Notes: generated by a model from the letters alone, not told the origin. A DNA stretch of 64,000 nt from Treponema bryantii (GCF_900113965.1 NZ_FORI01000011.1:1-64000), one strand, 5' to 3'. Counted from the first letter of the stretch, positions 23,741-33,278 are shown. Translations and numbers: made by a program.

Positions 23741-26245
23741 ATGATTTATATAATTCTTAATATTGTTTGTGCTATATTCATAATCTTCTTTACCCATCTT
23801 ATAGATAGTAAAACAAAGTCAGATAACCTGGGTGTTACTTCTTTCTCAGTTGCAATGCTTGTTACTGCAATTGAGTCTATCTTGTTTGTGCTTGTTCTTA
23901 TAATGCGCTATACAAACTTTGAAGCGCTTATAGTTCCGGTAATGAGAATCTGTCTCTCGCTTGATGGAGTTGCCTTTGTAATTGTAAGTTTTGGTATTTT
24001 TGAAATTGGTCGTCCAAGAAGACTTTTAATTACTTCGATTCTTAAATATGTGCTTATTGCATTCTCAATTTTCATCGCCTTTTTTAAGTTCACTACAATT
24101 GATATTTCTTTTGAGCACGGTATTGTAATTGCTTCAGAATATCTTATTCCAGCTCCTGCAAGAGATTTCTTCCCTCTCACCTGGAGTTCTTTGTTTACTT
24201 ATCTTTACCGCTATATTGTGCTTATTACAGGAATGCTTTTCCTTGTAATTCTTCAGGAAGATAAGAATGCAACTCAGCTTGAAAAATATCAGACTTCTGT
24301 AATGGCAGAAGGTATTCTTTTGATGTGGGCAATTAATCTTGCAATCAAGTTTATTTCTACATCAGCTCCAGCCTTCTCATTGCTTTATATGTTCTCGTAC
24401 CTGTTTATGTACGTAGTATTCTTCATGGCACTAACAAAGATTTCTGTACCTTCAGGAAAGGCAATGTTTGTATCGCTGTTCAAGACAGTTGTTTCATACA
24501 TTGTCCCTGCTGTTGTAGTTGGTGTGCTTTCAATGTTCTTCCAGCCAATTGGCACTTCATTAACTCCAGTCTTCATTGGAGAGTTTATTGTATATTCTAC
24601 TGCTGCAGTTTTGTTCTCATTGTGGATCAGTTCAATTCTTTCTTCTTCTTCAAAACTTTATACAGCAGATTACGAAGCTTCTCTTGAAAAAGACCTTGCC
24701 GGTATTGATTACCGCGAGGCAGAAATGGACCAGATTACAGCAAAGATGTTTGAAATTATGCGCCGTAACGTAGAAGCTTCTTCTATGTCGGTTTACATTC
24801 TTTCTGGTCAGAATGAACTTGATGTTGCTTACTCTTCAAACAATATGAATATTAAGATTCCGTTGAACAACCCTATGTTCGATGCTCTTCTTAATATCAA
24901 CAAGAGTATTGTTGTATCAAGTCAGATTGAAAAGCAGCATGACCTTGCAGTGGTTCAGAAAGAACTTGAAGATTTCTTTAAAGTAACTAAATCTGATGCA
25001 TTGTTTATTCTTAATGAAGGTCATAACATCTTTGGTATTATTACTCTTGGTAAAAAGGCCAGTGGTGACCACTACAAGGAATATGACTACAACGTATTTG
25101 TAAAGCTTTACTCATACTTCTTCGTATTCGGTTACTACATGCGTAACATTTCGAACAAAGACGTTATTGGTGTCGTAAACCGAGAAATTAAGATGTCTTC
25201 TCAGATTATTACTTCCATTCAGGAAAACATTGATCATGTTAAGACTCCAAAGGTTGATATTGGATACATGATGGTTCCTGCTCATAACATTGGTGGTGAG
25301 TTCATTGATATGATTCGTCTTACTGAATCACGCCACTTGTTCGTAGTAGGTGACCTTTCTGGAAAAGGTATTGCGGCTTCCATGAACATGGTCATCTTAA
25401 AGTCCATCATCCGTTCTTATCTTTCAGAAGTTCATGACTTTAAGCAGCTGGTTGTTAAACTGAACACCTTCGTTCGAGATTCGCTTCCTAAGGGAACAAT
25501 CTTTGCCGGCTTGTTTGCGCTCATTGATTTTGAAACTGATACAATGTACTACATAAACTGTGGTATTCCAGCTTTGATGATGTACACTCAGGTTTATAAC
25601 AACGTAATTGAAATTCAGGGTAGTGGACACATTCTTGGATTCGTAAAAGATATTTCTCCATATCTTTCTGTAAAAACTACAAAGCTTAATCATGGTGACA
25701 TCATCATGGCATGTACAGATGGTATGATTCAGTCACACTCGCTTCGTGGTGAACAGTTTGGTAAAGAACGTGTTCAGCAGGCTTTGCTTGATAACTCAAC
25801 TTACCCTGCACAGCGTATGGCTCAGTTTACTTTTGAAGGACTCTTAAAGTTCATGTCAAAAGAAATGGAAGACGACGTTTCTATTCTTGTAATTAAGTAC
25901 GAGGGTCTTGGAGAAGCTAAGAAGGAATCTGTTGAAGATAAACCTGCTGAGCCAGAAGCTACAGAGGCTGTTGAAGCTCCTGCAGAAGAGACTCCGGTTG
26001 AAGAGCCAGTAGATTCACAGATGGAAGCTGTTGCAGATGAAACTGTAACTCCAGAATCTGTAGCCGCAGAAATGGCTGCTGCTGCAGCGACTGAAGAAGC
26101 TGTTGTAGAAGAACCTGCTCCACAGGTAGAAGCACCTGCAGAAGAAAAGCCTGCGATTCCAGATGATGATATGACAATGCCAGAGGGCTTTGAAATGCCT
26201 GACTTAAGTGATCTTGATGCAATGATGAAGGAGGCTGGTTTATAA
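23741..26245 (+). CDS. Polytopic membrane SpoIIE-type phosphatase with acidic tail
   Basis: A second phosphatase of the same operon, with a much larger sensor part. About eight transmembrane helices occupy residues 1-305. A GAF-like domain (~340-480) and a SpoIIE phosphatase domain follow (PAHNIGGEFIDMIRL, VVGDLSGKGIAASMNM, ACTDGMIQSHSLRG). A ~110-residue Ala/Glu/Pro-rich acidic tail ends in a short helical Met/Asp motif. In the first metal motif the usual GGDF/SGDY is GGEF, a conservative Asp-to-Glu change that could alter metal binding. The stop codon shares its last base with the ATG of the STAS gene. It probably integrates a membrane signal into the same antagonist. Confidence 0.88.
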   Translation: MIYIILNIVCAIFIIFFTHLIDSKTKSDNLGVTSFSVAMLVTAIESILFVLVLIMRYTNFEALIVPVMRICLSLDGVAFVIVSFGIFEIGRPRRLLITSILKYVLIAFSIFIAFFKFTTIDISFEHGIVIASEYLIPAPARDFFPLTWSSLFTYLYRYIVLITGMLFLVILQEDKNATQLEKYQTSVMAEGILLMWAINLAIKFISTSAPAFSLLYMFSYLFMYVVFFMALTKISVPSGKAMFVSLFKTVVSYIVPAVVVGVLSMFFQPIGTSLTPVFIGEFIVYSTAAVLFSLWISSILSSSSKLYTADYEASLEKDLAGIDYREAEMDQITAKMFEIMRRNVEASSMSVYILSGQNELDVAYSSNNMNIKIPLNNPMFDALLNINKSIVVSSQIEKQHDLAVVQKELEDFFKVTKSDALFILNEGHNIFGIITLGKKASGDHYKEYDYNVFVKLYSYFFVFGYYMRNISNKDVIGVVNREIKMSSQIITSIQENIDHVKTPKVDIGYMMVPAHNIGGEFIDMIRLTESRHLFVVGDLSGKGIAASMNMVILKSIIRSYLSEVHDFKQLVVKLNTFVRDSLPKGTIFAGLFALIDFETDTMYYINCGIPALMMYTQVYNNVIEIQGSGHILGFVKDISPYLSVKTTKLNHGDIIMACTDGMIQSHSLRGEQFGKERVQQALLDNSTYPAQRMAQFTFEGLLKFMSKEMEDDVSILVIKYEGLGEAKKESVEDKPAEPEATEAVEAPAEETPVEEPVDSQMEAVADETVTPESVAAEMAAAAATEEAVVEEPAPQVEAPAEEKPAIPDDDMTMPEGFEMPDLSDLDAMMKEAGL

Positions 26246-26571
26246 TGGAACAGTTATCAATCGTAGAAAAAGATGGTGCTAACTATCACTTATATGAACT
26301 CGAAGGTGCGTTGAACGCCTATACAATCGGTGAATTCCAGAACATGCTTTATGACGCTGTTCATAAAAATAATATCGTACTTGATATGTCAAAGCTTGTA
26401 GAACTAGACCCTGCAGGAATCGGCTTCTTGATGGCGGCATTTAATGACAGTGAAGATGTTGGACATAAACTGTATTTTATGAGCATGTCGAATGAAGCGG
26501 AGAAAGCAATCTCCGCGACGGGATTTAAATATTTATTCAACCTGATAAACAGTGTAACAGAGGTAAATTAG
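26245..26571 (+). CDS. STAS-domain anti-sigma-factor antagonist
   Basis: A 108-residue single-domain STAS protein of the SpoIIAA/RsbV type. The expected phosphoacceptor loop reads LDMSKLVELDPAGIGFL. The position normally occupied by the phosphorylated Ser (DSSGIG) appears as DPAGIG, so the acceptor is displaced or absent. It follows the two phosphatase genes without a gap, and GGAGG lies upstream inside the preceding gene. No RsbW/SpoIIAB-type kinase is in the window. Regulation by phosphorylation is known for the family. For this copy the changed loop makes it uncertain. Confidence 0.88.
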   Translation: MEQLSIVEKDGANYHLYELEGALNAYTIGEFQNMLYDAVHKNNIVLDMSKLVELDPAGIGFLMAAFNDSEDVGHKLYFMSMSNEAEKAISATGFKYLFNLINSVTEVN

Positions 26572-26581
26572 CGGCTCATAT

Positions 26582-26693
26582 AAAAAAAACGGGCTCCCGT
26601 CGGAACTCGTACCTGAAAAACGGCTTCCGCGCTCGCTTTGCTCGCTTGTGCAGAATGTTTTTCAGGCCCGATTCCGACTCCGCCCGTTTTTTT
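26582..26693. terminator. Large bidirectional terminator between the STAS gene and leuS
   Basis: AAAAAAAACGGGC (26582-26594) pairs with GCCCGTTTTTTT (26682-26693). Inner arms cggaactcg/cgactccg and CCTGAAAAAC/GTTTTTCAGG also match. T tracts flank both sides, so it can serve both converging transcripts. The inner loop is GC-rich (cgcgctcgctttgctcgc). Confidence 0.85.
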
Positions 26694-26714
26694 ATATATA
26701 CCGAAGTCTATTCT

Positions 26715-26737
26715 ATTCCCCGATTTGCTCGGGGAAT
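26715..26737 (-). terminator. Second hairpin downstream of leuS
   Basis: ATTCCCCGA and TCGGGGAAT form a perfect 9-bp stem with a 5-nt loop, about 20 nt past the leuS stop on the minus strand. The T-rich tract after it is weak. Confidence 0.6.
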
Positions 26738-26755
26738 AATTATTTAACTTCCGGC

Positions 26756-29308
26756 TTATTTAACTACAATGTTAACCAGTTTATCTTTAACAACAATACA
26801 CTTTACAATTTCGTGACCATCTGTAAATTTCTTTACTCCGTCGCGGGCGAAAGCGATTTCCTTGAGGCTGTCATCTGAAGAACCAGGTGCTGCTTCAAAT
26901 GTATCGCGTTTTTTACCATTAACCATTACAACGATTGTCTTTATATCATCCTTAGCAAAGTCATCGTTGATCTTTGGCCATGCAACGTAAGCGATAGTCT
27001 CTTTATTGCCGAGTTTTTCCCAGAGCTCTTCGCCGAGGTGAGGAGCGTAAGGTGAGAGTACCTTTACGAAGTCGCTCCACATTGCCTTTGGAACTTCTGG
27101 AAGCTTTGAGAGTTCGTTGATGAAAATCATCATCTGACTGATTGCTGTGTTGAAGTTCAAAGTAGCTGTATCATCAGTTACCTTTTTGATTGTCTGAGCA
27201 AAAGTCTTGCGTGCAGAAATCAAAGCCTTGTCTTCGAGCTTGCCTGTGATATCGATATCAGACATTGGCTTTTCAGATACAGACCATACCTTTTCAAGGA
27301 AGCGGTGAATACCAACAATACCCTGAGTTGCCCATGGCTTACTCATTGTAAGAGGTCCCATGAACATTTCGTACATACGAACAGAGTCTGCACCGTATGC
27401 TTTAATTTCATCATCAGGATTTACTACGTTCTTCAAAGACTTAGACATCTTTGCAACAATCTGTTCGAGTTCTTCGCCGGTTGCCTTTTCGTAGTATTTT
27501 CCGTCTTCGCGCTGTTCAACTTCATCAACTGGAACCAGAGTCTTGTTCTTGCGCTGGAAAGCAAATGAAGTAATCATACCCTGGTTTACAAGGCGCTGGA
27601 ACGGCTCTTTTGTGCTTACCACACCAATATCATAAAGAACCTTGTGCCAGAAGCGGGCATAGAGAAGGTGGAGAACGGCATGTTCAGCACCACCAATATA
27701 AAGATCTACAGGCATCCAGTACTTTTCTTTTTCTGGAGCACAGAAAGCCTTGTCGTTGTGTGGGTCAAGGTAGCGGAGGTAGTACCAGCAGCTTCCACCC
27801 CACTGAGGCATTGTGTTTGTTTCGCGTTTTGCAGGTTTTCCGCACTTTGGACACTTGCAGTTTACCCATGAATCAATAGCAGCAAGAGGAGATTCTCCAG
27901 TTCCTGTAGGCTGATATGATTTTACCTCAGGAAGTTTCAATGGGAGCTCTTCTTCCGGAACTGGAACTGTTCCACAATCCGGACAGTGTACCAGAGGAAT
28001 TGGTTCACCCCAGTAGCGCTGGCGGCTGTAAACCCAGTCGCGGAGTTTATAGTTGATAGCCTTGCGGCCGATTTTCTTTTCTTCGAGGAACTCAAGCATC
28101 TTGGCAATTGCATCTGCTTTGTTCAGACCATCGAGGAAGTCAGAGTTTACGTGGATTCCATCCTGAGTCCAAGCCTGCTGCTGTACGTCAACTTCTGATT
28201 TCAAAACTTCGATGATTGGAAGATTGAACTTCTTAGCAAATTCCCAGTCGCGGTCATCGTGAGCAGGAACGGCCATAATTGCACCAGTTCCGTAAGAAAT
28301 CAATACGTAGTCTGCAATCCAGATAGGAATGAGTTTTCCGTTTACAGGGTTGATTGCATAGCTTCCAGAGAATACACCAGTCTTGTCTTTTGCAAGGTCT
28401 GTACGCTCAAGGTCAGATTTCTTTGCAGCTGCTTCCTGATAAGCCTTAACTGCATCAGCCTGTTCTGGAGTTGTGATTTCAGAAATGATTTTGTGCTCAG
28501 GGCTTACTACCATGTAAGTAGCTCCGAAGAGTGTATCACAGCGTGTTGTATAAACTGTGAGCTTGTTATCAGTTGGCTTTCCGTCTTTGTCTGCTACAGT
28601 GAAGGTAACTTCAGCACCTGTTGATTTTCCAATCCAGTTGTGCTGCATAGCCTTTACACTTTCCGGCCAGTCGAGACCTTCGAGGTCTGCATCGAGGCGG
28701 TCTGCGTAATCAGTAATCTTCAAAATCCACTGGCGGATTGTCTTGTGAGTAACTTCTGCGCCACAGCGGTCGCACTTTCCGTCTTTTACTTCCTCGTTAG
28801 CAAGACCAGTCATACAAGAAGGACACCAGTTGATTGGAGTCTGAGCTTCGTAAGCAAGGCCCTTCTTATAGAGCTGGAGGAAAATCCACTGTGTCCATTT
28901 GTAATAGTCTGGCTCACAGGTAGATACACAGCGGTCCCAGTCGTAGCTGAAGCCAAGCGACTTAATCTGCTGTGTGAAGTGTTCGATATTTGCATTAGTT
29001 GTTGTCTTTGGATGTGTTCCAGTCTTGATTGCGTAGTTTTCTGCAGGAAGACCGAAAGCATCGTATCCCATAGGGTGAAGAACGTTGTAACCGTTCATAC
29101 GCAGGTAGCGGCAGTAAATATCTGTTGCGGTATAACCTTCAGGATGTCCAACATGTAGTCCGGCTGCACTTGGATACGGGAACATGTCCAGTACATACAT
29201 GCGCTTGTCAGCCGGGAACTTTTCATCCTCGGTTACCTTAAAAGTTTTGTGTTCGTCCCAATATTTCTGCCATTTAGGCTCGATTGATTCAAATGGATAT
29301 TTTGACAT
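26756..29308 (-). CDS. leuS: Leucyl-tRNA synthetase
   Basis: Charges tRNA-Leu. This is a class I synthetase of 850 residues, the normal bacterial length. The HIGH-type motif reads HVGH (52-55), and the KMSKS loop AKMSKSLKN lies near 620. A zinc-binding insert (CPSC...CDRC) and a CP1 editing domain with [19 protein letters not shown] are present. A second Cys-rich insertion (CPDC...CKCPKC) precedes [14 protein letters not shown]. The ATG has an AGAGGTAGC ribosome site. It is convergent with the STAS gene and separated from it by two terminators. No T-box is seen upstream. Confidence 0.97.
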   Translation of the reverse strand: MSKYPFESIEPKWQKYWDEHKTFKVTEDEKFPADKRMYVLDMFPYPSAAGLHVGHPEGYTATDIYCRYLRMNGYNVLHPMGYDAFGLPAENYAIKTGTHPKTTTNANIEHFTQQIKSLGFSYDWDRCVSTCEPDYYKWTQWIFLQLYKKGLAYEAQTPINWCPSCMTGLANEEVKDGKCDRCGAEVTHKTIRQWILKITDYADRLDADLEGLDWPESVKAMQHNWIGKSTGAEVTFTVADKDGKPTDNKLTVYTTRCDTLFGATYMVVSPEHKIISEITTPEQADAVKAYQEAAAKKSDLERTDLAKDKTGVFSGSYAINPVNGKLIPIWIADYVLISYGTGAIMAVPAHDDRDWEFAKKFNLPIIEVLKSEVDVQQQAWTQDGIHVNSDFLDGLNKADAIAKMLEFLEEKKIGRKAINYKLRDWVYSRQRYWGEPIPLVHCPDCGTVPVPEEELPLKLPEVKSYQPTGTGESPLAAIDSWVNCKCPKCGKPAKRETNTMPQWGGSCWYYLRYLDPHNDKAFCAPEKEKYWMPVDLYIGGAEHAVLHLLYARFWHKVLYDIGVVSTKEPFQRLVNQGMITSFAFQRKNKTLVPVDEVEQREDGKYYEKATGEELEQIVAKMSKSLKNVVNPDDEIKAYGADSVRMYEMFMGPLTMSKPWATQGIVGIHRFLEKVWSVSEKPMSDIDITGKLEDKALISARKTFAQTIKKVTDDTATLNFNTAISQMMIFINELSKLPEVPKAMWSDFVKVLSPYAPHLGEELWEKLGNKETIAYVAWPKINDDFAKDDIKTIVVMVNGKKRDTFEAAPGSSDDSLKEIAFARDGVKKFTDGHEIVKCIVVKDKLVNIVVK

Positions 29309-29384
29309 TATGCTACCTCTTATTTAAAATGATTGAAATATTATAGTAAAATTTAAGAGGTCTGTGAAGAACTTGTATGGGATG

Positions 29385-31064
29385 TTACATCTTCTTAATC
29401 ACAATGTCGTCAATGTAGATGGTATCGGCTTTTTTGTTGTCAAAATCATCAAAGTCGAAATAGATACAGCAAAGGCGAGACCAGTCATATTTTCCCTGAG
29501 ACTCAAACCATTTGTTTGCTTTTTCGGACCAGGCTCCGCTCTCTGTAAATCTTGAAAATGGAATTTCAACGGTTATCCATTCTCCAATCTTATAATCTGA
29601 AGCCTTTATTTTAACAGTGATGTTCCATGGAGGCAGTTCTGCACCTTCGTCTGCATCTGAAAGGTTTAAGTTGAATTCCTGACTTTTATCTGTAAACTTC
29701 ACAGATAAGCTTATAGAAAAAGACTGTGGATCTTTACCTAATATACCTGATATTTTATTAGGGAGATTAAGCTTAATGCCACTCTGTTTTCCCGGATATG
29801 AAATAGAAAAGCAGTAATCGTAAGATCTATCTTTTCTTATTTCATTTATATTTCCCCAGCAGATTTTGCTGCAGCCCTTGCCCAGTAAGCCATCATAAAC
29901 AAGGTATGGTTTTTGTGAAGTTATGTTTATCCTTGTTTTTTCGGAAAGCTTTTTATCTGGCATTGTAAAGCCGTAAGCTTCAAGTGCTTCTTTATCGATA
30001 TCATCCGGGAAAATCAGTCCAGCTTTATCTGATGTTAAAAATCCATCTGAACCATCAATGCCCCAGCTACAGTAAGGTATTTCATTTTTAACCAGCGCTG
30101 TTCTTGTTGCATTTATCCAGGCCAGTCTGTATTTTGAATCAATCCAGGTTTTTGCCCCCATTTCACCGGCCCATACCCGGACTTTATTTTTCTTTGCCCA
30201 GTCTGCGGCTTTCTTTATTCTGCTATTAATAAATTTTTCTGTTCCTGTCTGGTAGTATTCATTTTCAATCTGCCACTGTATCCATGAGCCTTTTGTATTT
30301 CCTTTTAATTCAGGTAATTTATTTTTATCATAAGGGAAAGGCAGTCCTTCCAGATCTATCATTTCTTTTCCAACCCAGGTAGCACCCTGATGAGTAAAGA
30401 TGAAAGGCTCATAAAAATGGAAGGTATAAATAAGATGAGGGTCTTTGTAAGGCTTCATTTTTACAAGGGTGTCGATACTGGAAAAATCTGCACCTGTTAC
30501 AACAATATCACGTTCTGGATCATACTGTCTTATAAGATCAATTATTCCCTGCTGGATTTTTACCCATTTGCTTGCAACGTCTCCTTTGCCTTTGGGTTCA
30601 TTTATGATTTCATAAATGATGTATTGGCTTCTGTCTTTATAACGTTGAGCAACCTGAGACCACACAGCTTCCAGGTGCTCTTTATAGAATTGAGCTGAAG
30701 GCGGGTTATTGTCTTCTTCTTCAGAATTAAAGGAATGATTGTCTATTACAAGATATATCTGATATTTTTCAGCCCAGTCACAAACTTTATCAAGTCTTTC
30801 AAAAACAATATCGTATATTTTTCCGGTAGCATAAGGTTCCATCAGATTTTCAAAATGAACCGGGAGTCTTATTACCTCTACGCCCATGTTTTTAAGGCAG
30901 GCAAAATCTGCTTCTTCATGTTTATTAAGATTTGGAAGCTCTCCTTTATTCCAGCTTTCAAAATAAGTGAGCATGTTAATGCCTTTTGTAAATGGCAGCT
31001 TGTTCTGGCAGAATGCCGATGTCATTAGTAAAAGAAGTGTAATTGTAAAAAGTGATTTTTTCAT
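29385..31064 (-). CDS. Secreted GH5-family endoglucanase with C-terminal carbohydrate-binding domain
   Basis: Likely hydrolyses beta-1,4-glucan outside the cytoplasm. A signal peptide covers residues 1-19 (MKKSLFTITLLLLMTSAFC), with cleavage after Cys or Gln. The GH5 barrel contains MGVEVIRLPVHF, IDNHSF, the acid/base Glu in IINEPKG (~155), HFYEPF and the nucleophile Glu in WAGEMG (~299). Residues ~390-559 form a beta-rich domain ending TIYIDDIVI, typical of a carbohydrate-binding module. No dockerin is seen. It has its own transcription unit; the ribosome site GGAGG is just upstream. It indicates plant-fibre use in a gut habitat. Confidence 0.9.
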   Translation of the reverse strand: MKKSLFTITLLLLMTSAFCQNKLPFTKGINMLTYFESWNKGELPNLNKHEEADFACLKNMGVEVIRLPVHFENLMEPYATGKIYDIVFERLDKVCDWAEKYQIYLVIDNHSFNSEEEDNNPPSAQFYKEHLEAVWSQVAQRYKDRSQYIIYEIINEPKGKGDVASKWVKIQQGIIDLIRQYDPERDIVVTGADFSSIDTLVKMKPYKDPHLIYTFHFYEPFIFTHQGATWVGKEMIDLEGLPFPYDKNKLPELKGNTKGSWIQWQIENEYYQTGTEKFINSRIKKAADWAKKNKVRVWAGEMGAKTWIDSKYRLAWINATRTALVKNEIPYCSWGIDGSDGFLTSDKAGLIFPDDIDKEALEAYGFTMPDKKLSEKTRINITSQKPYLVYDGLLGKGCSKICWGNINEIRKDRSYDYCFSISYPGKQSGIKLNLPNKISGILGKDPQSFSISLSVKFTDKSQEFNLNLSDADEGAELPPWNITVKIKASDYKIGEWITVEIPFSRFTESGAWSEKANKWFESQGKYDWSRLCCIYFDFDDFDNKKADTIYIDDIVIKKM

Positions 31065-31131
31065 AAATCCTCCGTTTTCTATAATTATTACACGGAATTT
31101 ATGGAAAAAAAAGAGAGTTTAACTCACAAAA

Positions 31132-31701
31132 TTAAAATTCAACTTTTGAAGCTTCGAGGTAAGTATAGGTTATACCGTTGTTTTCTATCATCTTATAGAT
31201 TCCGGTAACGGTTATGTCCTGACCGGGCTGAGGATAATCGTCGGGGTAGTTATGATTTCCCTGCCATACGAATTCCATACCCTGCTGGCAGCAGGCAGTG
31301 GCATCGGGTACAACAACTGCGTAATATAACTCTCCAGTCTGCGGGTCGGTGTAGGTTTCGAACCAGCCGGAAACTTTGATGTTTTTTTCGATATAATCTT
31401 CGGCCATAACAAGCATGTCAAACATTGTGGAGTAAATCATTGTGGCAGACATTTGGGTGAGGTCGAGGTCGATTTTTGACAGGTCACGGGGAGCTGTTTG
31501 TGAGACAGTGCTCTGTGTTTTTGCTGAATTTGCGGCCTGAAGACCGGCATTATCAGTTTTGTTTTTAGCTTTACATGAGATCAACGCGTTAGGGATTGTC
31601 GCGAGCAGACCGCAGGCCAGAAGGGCCGAGGACTGTCGAGCTAAAGCCCGACGGCGGAAGCGAAGCTGGAGCCGGAACGCCCTAAAAATATTCTTAATCA
31701 T
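31132..31701 (-). CDS. Lipoprotein of a metal ABC transporter operon, signal peptide from repeat DNA
   Basis: A 189-residue predicted lipoprotein. The lipobox is LISC (~Cys44) after a hydrophobic stretch SSALLACGLLATIPNA. The mature part has a linker and a beta-rich domain resembling an OB-fold (IKVSGWFETYTDP...ITVTGIYKMIENNG). It contains a CC pair in TACCQQGMEF and His/Asp residues that could bind metal. The start at 31701 (or GTG 31704) follows the permease stop within 7 nt. The whole N-terminal region is encoded by a GC-rich repeat-like segment (31587-31685) unlike its surroundings. A role in zinc or manganese handling is inferred from the operon. Confidence 0.7.
   Translation of the reverse strand: MIKNIFRAFRLQLRFRRRALARQSSALLACGLLATIPNALISCKAKNKTDNAGLQAANSAKTQSTVSQTAPRDLSKIDLDLTQMSATMIYSTMFDMLVMAEDYIEKNIKVSGWFETYTDPQTGELYYAVVVPDATACCQQGMEFVWQGNHNYPDDYPQPGQDITVTGIYKMIENNGITYTYLEASKVEF
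31587..31685. repeat. GC-rich repeat-like element encoding the lipoprotein signal peptide
   Basis: The segment begins CGTTAGGGAT and ends GGAACGCCCTAA, so the termini are partly complementary. It contains inner hairpins such as gtcgagctaaagcccgac. Its G+C content is clearly above the flanks. On the minus strand it reads FRAFRLQLRFRRRALARQSS and onward to TIPNA. Confidence 0.6.
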
Positions 31702-31707
31702 CACTTT

Positions 31708-32553
31708 CTATTTTACAAAAATTCCCACCAATGTAAATATGAGGAATGCTGCTAAGTCTGCGGCAACAATTGTGCTTCCTACCGGGGTGCCGGCGAGAAC
31801 TGAAATTAAAAGACCGGTTACCGAGCATACAACTGAAACTACAGCAGAGCAGATGGTTACGCTTCGGAAGCTTTTGAAAACGCGCATTGCTGACAGGGCA
31901 GGGAAGATTACCAGAGCGGAAATTAAAAGGGAGCCCACCAGATTCATTGCAAGTACAATGATTACAGCTATGATTATTGCGATTACAAGATTGTATACCT
32001 GTGCATGTGTTCCTACTGCGGTTGCAAAGTTTTCGTCAAAGGTAACGCAGAAGATTTTATTATAGAAGATTACGTAGGCAATTATTACAGCAAGTGAAAG
32101 CCCTGTACAAAGCCATACTTCTCCCTGAGTGAGAGTGAGGATAGAAGTTGAACCGAACAGGGTACTGCAGACATCACCTGTAATGTTTGATGAGGTTGAG
32201 AAGATGTTCATCAAAAGATAACCGATTGCAAGTGAGGCTACAGAAATCATAGCAACAGCGGCATCTCCCTGAATCTTTTTGTTCTGACCTGAACGGAGCA
32301 AAAGAATTGCACAAAGAATTGTTAATGGCAGAACAATGTACATATCGTTTGGAATTTTTATGAAGGTTCCAAGAACTGTTGCAATACAGATTCCTCCGAA
32401 GGCAACATGAGAAAGCCCGTCTCCAATAAATGAAAAGCGCTTGAGTACGAGGGTAACGCCAAGCAGAGAAGAGCAGAGGGAAATCAAAACTCCTACAATG
32501 AAGGCGTAGCGGACAAATGCAAAACTAAAGTATGTTGCTAAGGTGTCTATCAT
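31708..32553 (-). CDS. Metal ABC transporter permease (ZnuB/TroC family)
   Basis: Membrane subunit of a zinc, manganese or iron importer of the ABC-3 family. The 281 residues contain about eight to nine hydrophobic segments. The family signature RFSFIGDGLSHVAFGGI comes near residue 40 and GSLLISALVIFPAL later. It overlaps the ATPase gene by 29 nt and is followed within 7 nt by a lipoprotein gene, forming one operon under a Fur-family box at 33215. No typical cluster A-I solute-binding protein gene is adjacent. Metal identity is not determined by sequence. Confidence 0.9.
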   Translation of the reverse strand: MIDTLATYFSFAFVRYAFIVGVLISLCSSLLGVTLVLKRFSFIGDGLSHVAFGGICIATVLGTFIKIPNDMYIVLPLTILCAILLLRSGQNKKIQGDAAVAMISVASLAIGYLLMNIFSTSSNITGDVCSTLFGSTSILTLTQGEVWLCTGLSLAVIIAYVIFYNKIFCVTFDENFATAVGTHAQVYNLVIAIIIAVIIVLAMNLVGSLLISALVIFPALSAMRVFKSFRSVTICSAVVSVVCSVTGLLISVLAGTPVGSTIVAADLAAFLIFTLVGIFVK

Positions 32554-33205
32554 ATTCTTTTACGTCTCCAAAAAAAGTTTCTTTTCCTATATGAAGCACA
32601 TGACTTGCGTATTTGAGCGCTGCGTCTGTGTCATGGGAAATCATAATGATTGTAATTCCGTCTTTGTTAAGCTGCTCAATAAGATCGTACATTTCCTGTG
32701 TTGCGGCAGGGTCCAGTCCAGTTACCGGTTCATCGAGAAGAAGCATTTTCTGTGCAGCGCAAAGGGCACGGGCAAGAAGAGTTCTCTGCTGCTGACCGCC
32801 TGAAAGTTCACGGTAGCATTTTTTTGCAAGGTGAGTGATTCCAAGTTTTTCCATTGCGGCAACGGCAAGCTGCTTTTCTGCCTTGTTATAAAACGGGCGG
32901 CGGCCGCAGCGAGACTGACAGCCGGAAAGTACAATTTCTCGCACGCTTGCAGGGAAGTCTCTCTGTACTTCTGTCTGCTGAGGCAGGTAACTGATTTCAT
33001 CTGCAAGCAGACCGTCTCCAGTTGTGATGGTTCCGGCGGTTGGTTTATGAAGGCGGAGAATGGTTTTCATGAGAGTTGATTTTCCAGAACCGTTTTCACC
33101 AACAATACAAAGATAGTCACCTTTGTTTACTTCAAAAGAGAGATTTTCTATTACTGTTTTTGTACCATACCCAAGAGTAAGGTTTTTACATATTAACTGT
33201 GCCAT
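32525..33205 (-). CDS. Metal ABC transporter ATP-binding protein (ZnuC-like)
   Basis: ATPase that powers the adjacent permease. Walker A is GENGSGKSTL, the signature is LSGGQQQRTLLARAL and Walker B is MLLLDEP; the switch His is in MISHD. The start chosen is ATG at 33205 (MAQLICKNL), giving 226 residues. An upstream extension to 33241 would run through the operator and lacks a ribosome site. The permease start overlaps its 3' end. A Fur-family 7-1-7 palindrome lies 10-28 nt before the ATG, implying metal-dependent repression. Confidence 0.92.
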   Translation of the reverse strand: MAQLICKNLTLGYGTKTVIENLSFEVNKGDYLCIVGENGSGKSTLMKTILRLHKPTAGTITTGDGLLADEISYLPQQTEVQRDFPASVREIVLSGCQSRCGRRPFYNKAEKQLAVAAMEKLGITHLAKKCYRELSGGQQQRTLLARALCAAQKMLLLDEPVTGLDPAATQEMYDLIEQLNKDGITIIMISHDTDAALKYASHVLHIGKETFFGDVKEYDRHLSNIL

Positions 33206-33214
33206 GTTTGCTAA

Positions 33215-33233
33215 TTTGAGAATGATTATCAAA
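33215..33233. promoter_or_regulatory. Fur-family (Zur/Fur/Mur) operator
   Basis: TTTGAGAATGATTATCAAA is a 19-bp palindrome that matches the 7-1-7 Fur-family consensus TGAnAATnATTnTCA at every fixed position (33217-33231). It lies just upstream of the metal ABC ATPase gene and could block its promoter and initiation region. Which regulator binds it is not known. Confidence 0.8.
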
Positions 33234-33278
33234 TATGACATATTTTTAATTTTTATACAATGCTCAATAAGTTTTTAG

